A stretch of 13,028 nucleotides of DNA. It comes from an uncultured Bacilli bacterium (GTDB taxonomy: Bacteria > Bacillota_I > Bacilli_A > RF39 > UBA660). A model generated the notes under the pieces. The model was not told the origin of the DNA, ran no database searches, and worked only from the letters and a program-made list of their open reading frames with translations. The translations under genes were made by a program, and so were the position numbers. The stretch is taken from contig CALVRP010000105.1 of assembly GCA_944358665.1 (NCBI GenBank), forward strand, positions 1 to 13,028. Reading direction: 5' to 3'. This document shows, piece after piece, positions 12,008 through 13,028 of this stretch (within the stretch, counting starts at the first letter, position 1; the number at the start of each line of letters is the position of its first letter).

Positions 12008-12886
12008 TCATTCCTTTATATTTAATATTTCTAATATTCTATTTAAATCAGCATCATTAGTAAATGAAATTACTAATTTTTTATCTTTTATTTTAATTTT
12101 AGTATCTAACTTATCTCTAAGTAAGTCTTCTACATAACGATATTCATTATTTTTGGGTTTTTTACTTATTTCATGGCTTCTAGGAGCTTTATTACTCATT
12201 TTTTCTAATTCTCTGACTGAAATATTCATATTGGCAATATCATTGGCAAGTTTAATAATTTCTTCTTTATCTTCAAGTTTACTAAGAACTCTAGCATGTC
12301 CCATTGTAATTTTTCTCTGCTCAATTAATTTTTGAACTTCTTCTGGTAACCTAAGAAGACCAATTATGTTAGTAATGTGACTTCTACTTTTACTTACTTT
12401 TTTTGCAAGTTCTTCTTGTGTAATATTTAGTTTTTCAATTAAACTTTTATAAGCTTTAGCTTCTTCTAATACATTTAAGTTTTCTCGTTGCAAATTTTCA
12501 AGTAAAGCGATCTCCGCCATTTGGTCATCAGTAAACTGTCTAATTAGCGCTGGAATTGTTTTCTTACCAGCTTTTTTAGATGCCCGTACTCTACGCTCAC
12601 CAGCAATTATTTCATAGCCCTTAATACTTTTCTTAACAATAATTGGTTGAAAAACCCCATGTTCCTTAATTGAAGCCGCTAATTCATTTAAGGCATCTTC
12701 ATCAAATACTTGTCTTGGTTGATAAGGATTAGGACGAAGTTCATCTAAATTAATTTCGGTAACTTCTTCACCTTTTGCGTCTTCATATATTTGTTTTTCA
12801 AAGTTACTCATATGACCAGTATTTAAATTTTCTAAATCAAATAATTGTTCTAGGCCTTTACCTAAAGCTCTTTTTTTATTTTCCAT
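12008..12886 (-). CDS. parB: Chromosome-partitioning protein ParB (Spo0J)
   Basis: ParB binds parS sites near the origin, spreads as a CTP-dependent clamp and works with ParA and SMC in chromosome segregation. In the 292-residue protein I see ALGKGLEQLF at 7-16 (ParA-stimulating N-terminus), LRPNPYQPRQVF at 50-61, the CTP-binding box GERRVRA at 96-102, ENLQREN at 130-136, a helix-turn-helix at about 155-177 (TQEELAKKVSKSRSHITNIIGLLRLP), and a C-terminal dimerisation region after about 235. The start is preceded by AGAGGTGAT. It overlaps parA by 11 bp. Its stop is TGA, which shows that TGA is not read as tryptophan here. No parS-like sequence is visible in the window. Confidence 0.97.
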   Translation of the reverse strand: MENKKRALGKGLEQLFDLENLNTGHMSNFEKQIYEDAKGEEVTEINLDELRPNPYQPRQVFDEDALNELAASIKEHGVFQPIIVKKSIKGYEIIAGERRVRASKKAGKKTIPALIRQFTDDQMAEIALLENLQRENLNVLEEAKAYKSLIEKLNITQEELAKKVSKSRSHITNIIGLLRLPEEVQKLIEQRKITMGHARVLSKLEDKEEIIKLANDIANMNISVRELEKMSNKAPRSHEISKKPKNNEYRYVEDLLRDKLDTKIKIKDKKLVISFTNDADLNRILEILNIKE

Positions 12887-13028
12887 TACGGCTAATCACC
12901 TCTTTTGCTAAATTAATATAAGCCTCGGCCCCCCGACTTTTAGGATCATAAGCAATGATTGGTTTTCCATGGCTAGGAGCCTCAGAAAGTCTTACAAGCC
13001 TTGGAATTATTGTATCATAAACTCTTTC
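12876..13028 (-). CDS. parA: Chromosome-partitioning ATPase ParA (Soj), C-terminal part
   Basis: Only the last 50 residues lie in the window; the gene continues beyond 13028. The visible end, ERVYDTIIPRLVRLSEAP, then SHGKPIIAYDPKSRGAEAY and INLAKEVISRNGK, is the standard ParA/Soj C-terminus. The nucleotide-binding motifs lie outside. ParA is the Walker-type ATPase partner of ParB in origin segregation. It overlaps parB by 11 bp, the usual arrangement. Just before the overlap the sequence carries GAGGTGATT, which serves as the parB ribosome-binding site. Confidence 0.95.
   Translation of the reverse strand, partial: ERVYDTIIPRLVRLSEAPSHGKPIIAYDPKSRGAEAYINLAKEVISRNGK

Noticed and set aside
12008..12010. 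Mycoplasma-type code with TGA as tryptophan
   Set aside because: parB ends with TGA at the proper family length and mscS starts four bases later; tryptophans in all proteins are TGG.
12008..13028. parS site near parAB
   Set aside because: I looked for the TGTTNCACGTGAAACA-type palindrome throughout the window and saw none.
1..13028. CRISPR arrays, tRNA or rRNA genes, known insertion sequences
   Set aside because: No regularly spaced repeats of CRISPR kind, no tRNA-like cloverleaf and no transposase gene were seen.

Overview
The window looks like a piece of chromosome from a low-GC member of the Bacillota, most likely an uncultured gut-type lineage of class Bacilli near the Mollicutes/RF39/Erysipelotrichales part of the tree (an inference from gene content and very A+T-rich sequence, not from a marker gene). 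The genetic code is the standard bacterial one: tryptophan is TGG throughout and TGA ends parB. The backbone is a conserved Bacillota neighbourhood (parA-parB-mscS-DUF951 ... ychF ... rpsF-ssb-rpsR), so most of the window is core genome, interrupted by accessory genes.

Layout, left to right. 1-96: a strong promoter pointing out of the window to the left, with a palindromic operator in its spacer, next to a small XRE-type regulator gene on the + strand (97-333). 381-1352: gpsA, from its own promoter with a very short leader. 1344-1443: facing terminators around a 12-bp tandem repeat. 1426-2520, minus strand: the rpsF-ssb-rpsR operon with a good promoter, a structured leader and a terminator. 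2568-3077, minus: a small membrane protein of the CmpB-like 'putative ABC transporter permease' family. 3190-4692, plus: an AlbA_2/Schlafen-fold plus HATPase-like protein, alone in a segment bounded by 44-bp nearly identical direct repeats. 4757-5854, minus: ychF.

5937-9415 is an accessory cell-surface block: a membrane-anchored GH25 muramidase with Ig-like domains, a small HTH protein, a secreted beta-helix protein read divergently from it, and a protein of unknown function. 9506-13028, minus, is one tightly packed operon: parA (partial)-parB-mscS-DUF951-abgT, with overlaps of 4-20 bp or gaps of a few bases, closed by a clear terminator.

How the genes fit together: ParA/ParB serve chromosome segregation, MscS releases osmotic stress, AbgT is a transporter, YchF/S6/SSB/S18 are information-processing core genes, GpsA makes glycerol-3-phosphate for membrane lipids, and the GH25 enzyme shows that the cell has peptidoglycan.

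Most notable observations: (1) the AlbA_2 gene sits between 44-bp direct repeats that duplicate the ychF-stop/CmpB-start junction and leave a dead copy of the CmpB start behind ychF, which looks like an insertion scar; (2) a 16-bp tandem duplication of ribosome-binding site plus start codon in front of the beta-helix gene, which creates an overlapping nine-codon upstream frame and could vary by slippage; (3) an rpsF leader with a possible switch over its Shine-Dalgarno; (4) an XRE-type operator placed inside a near-consensus divergent promoter.
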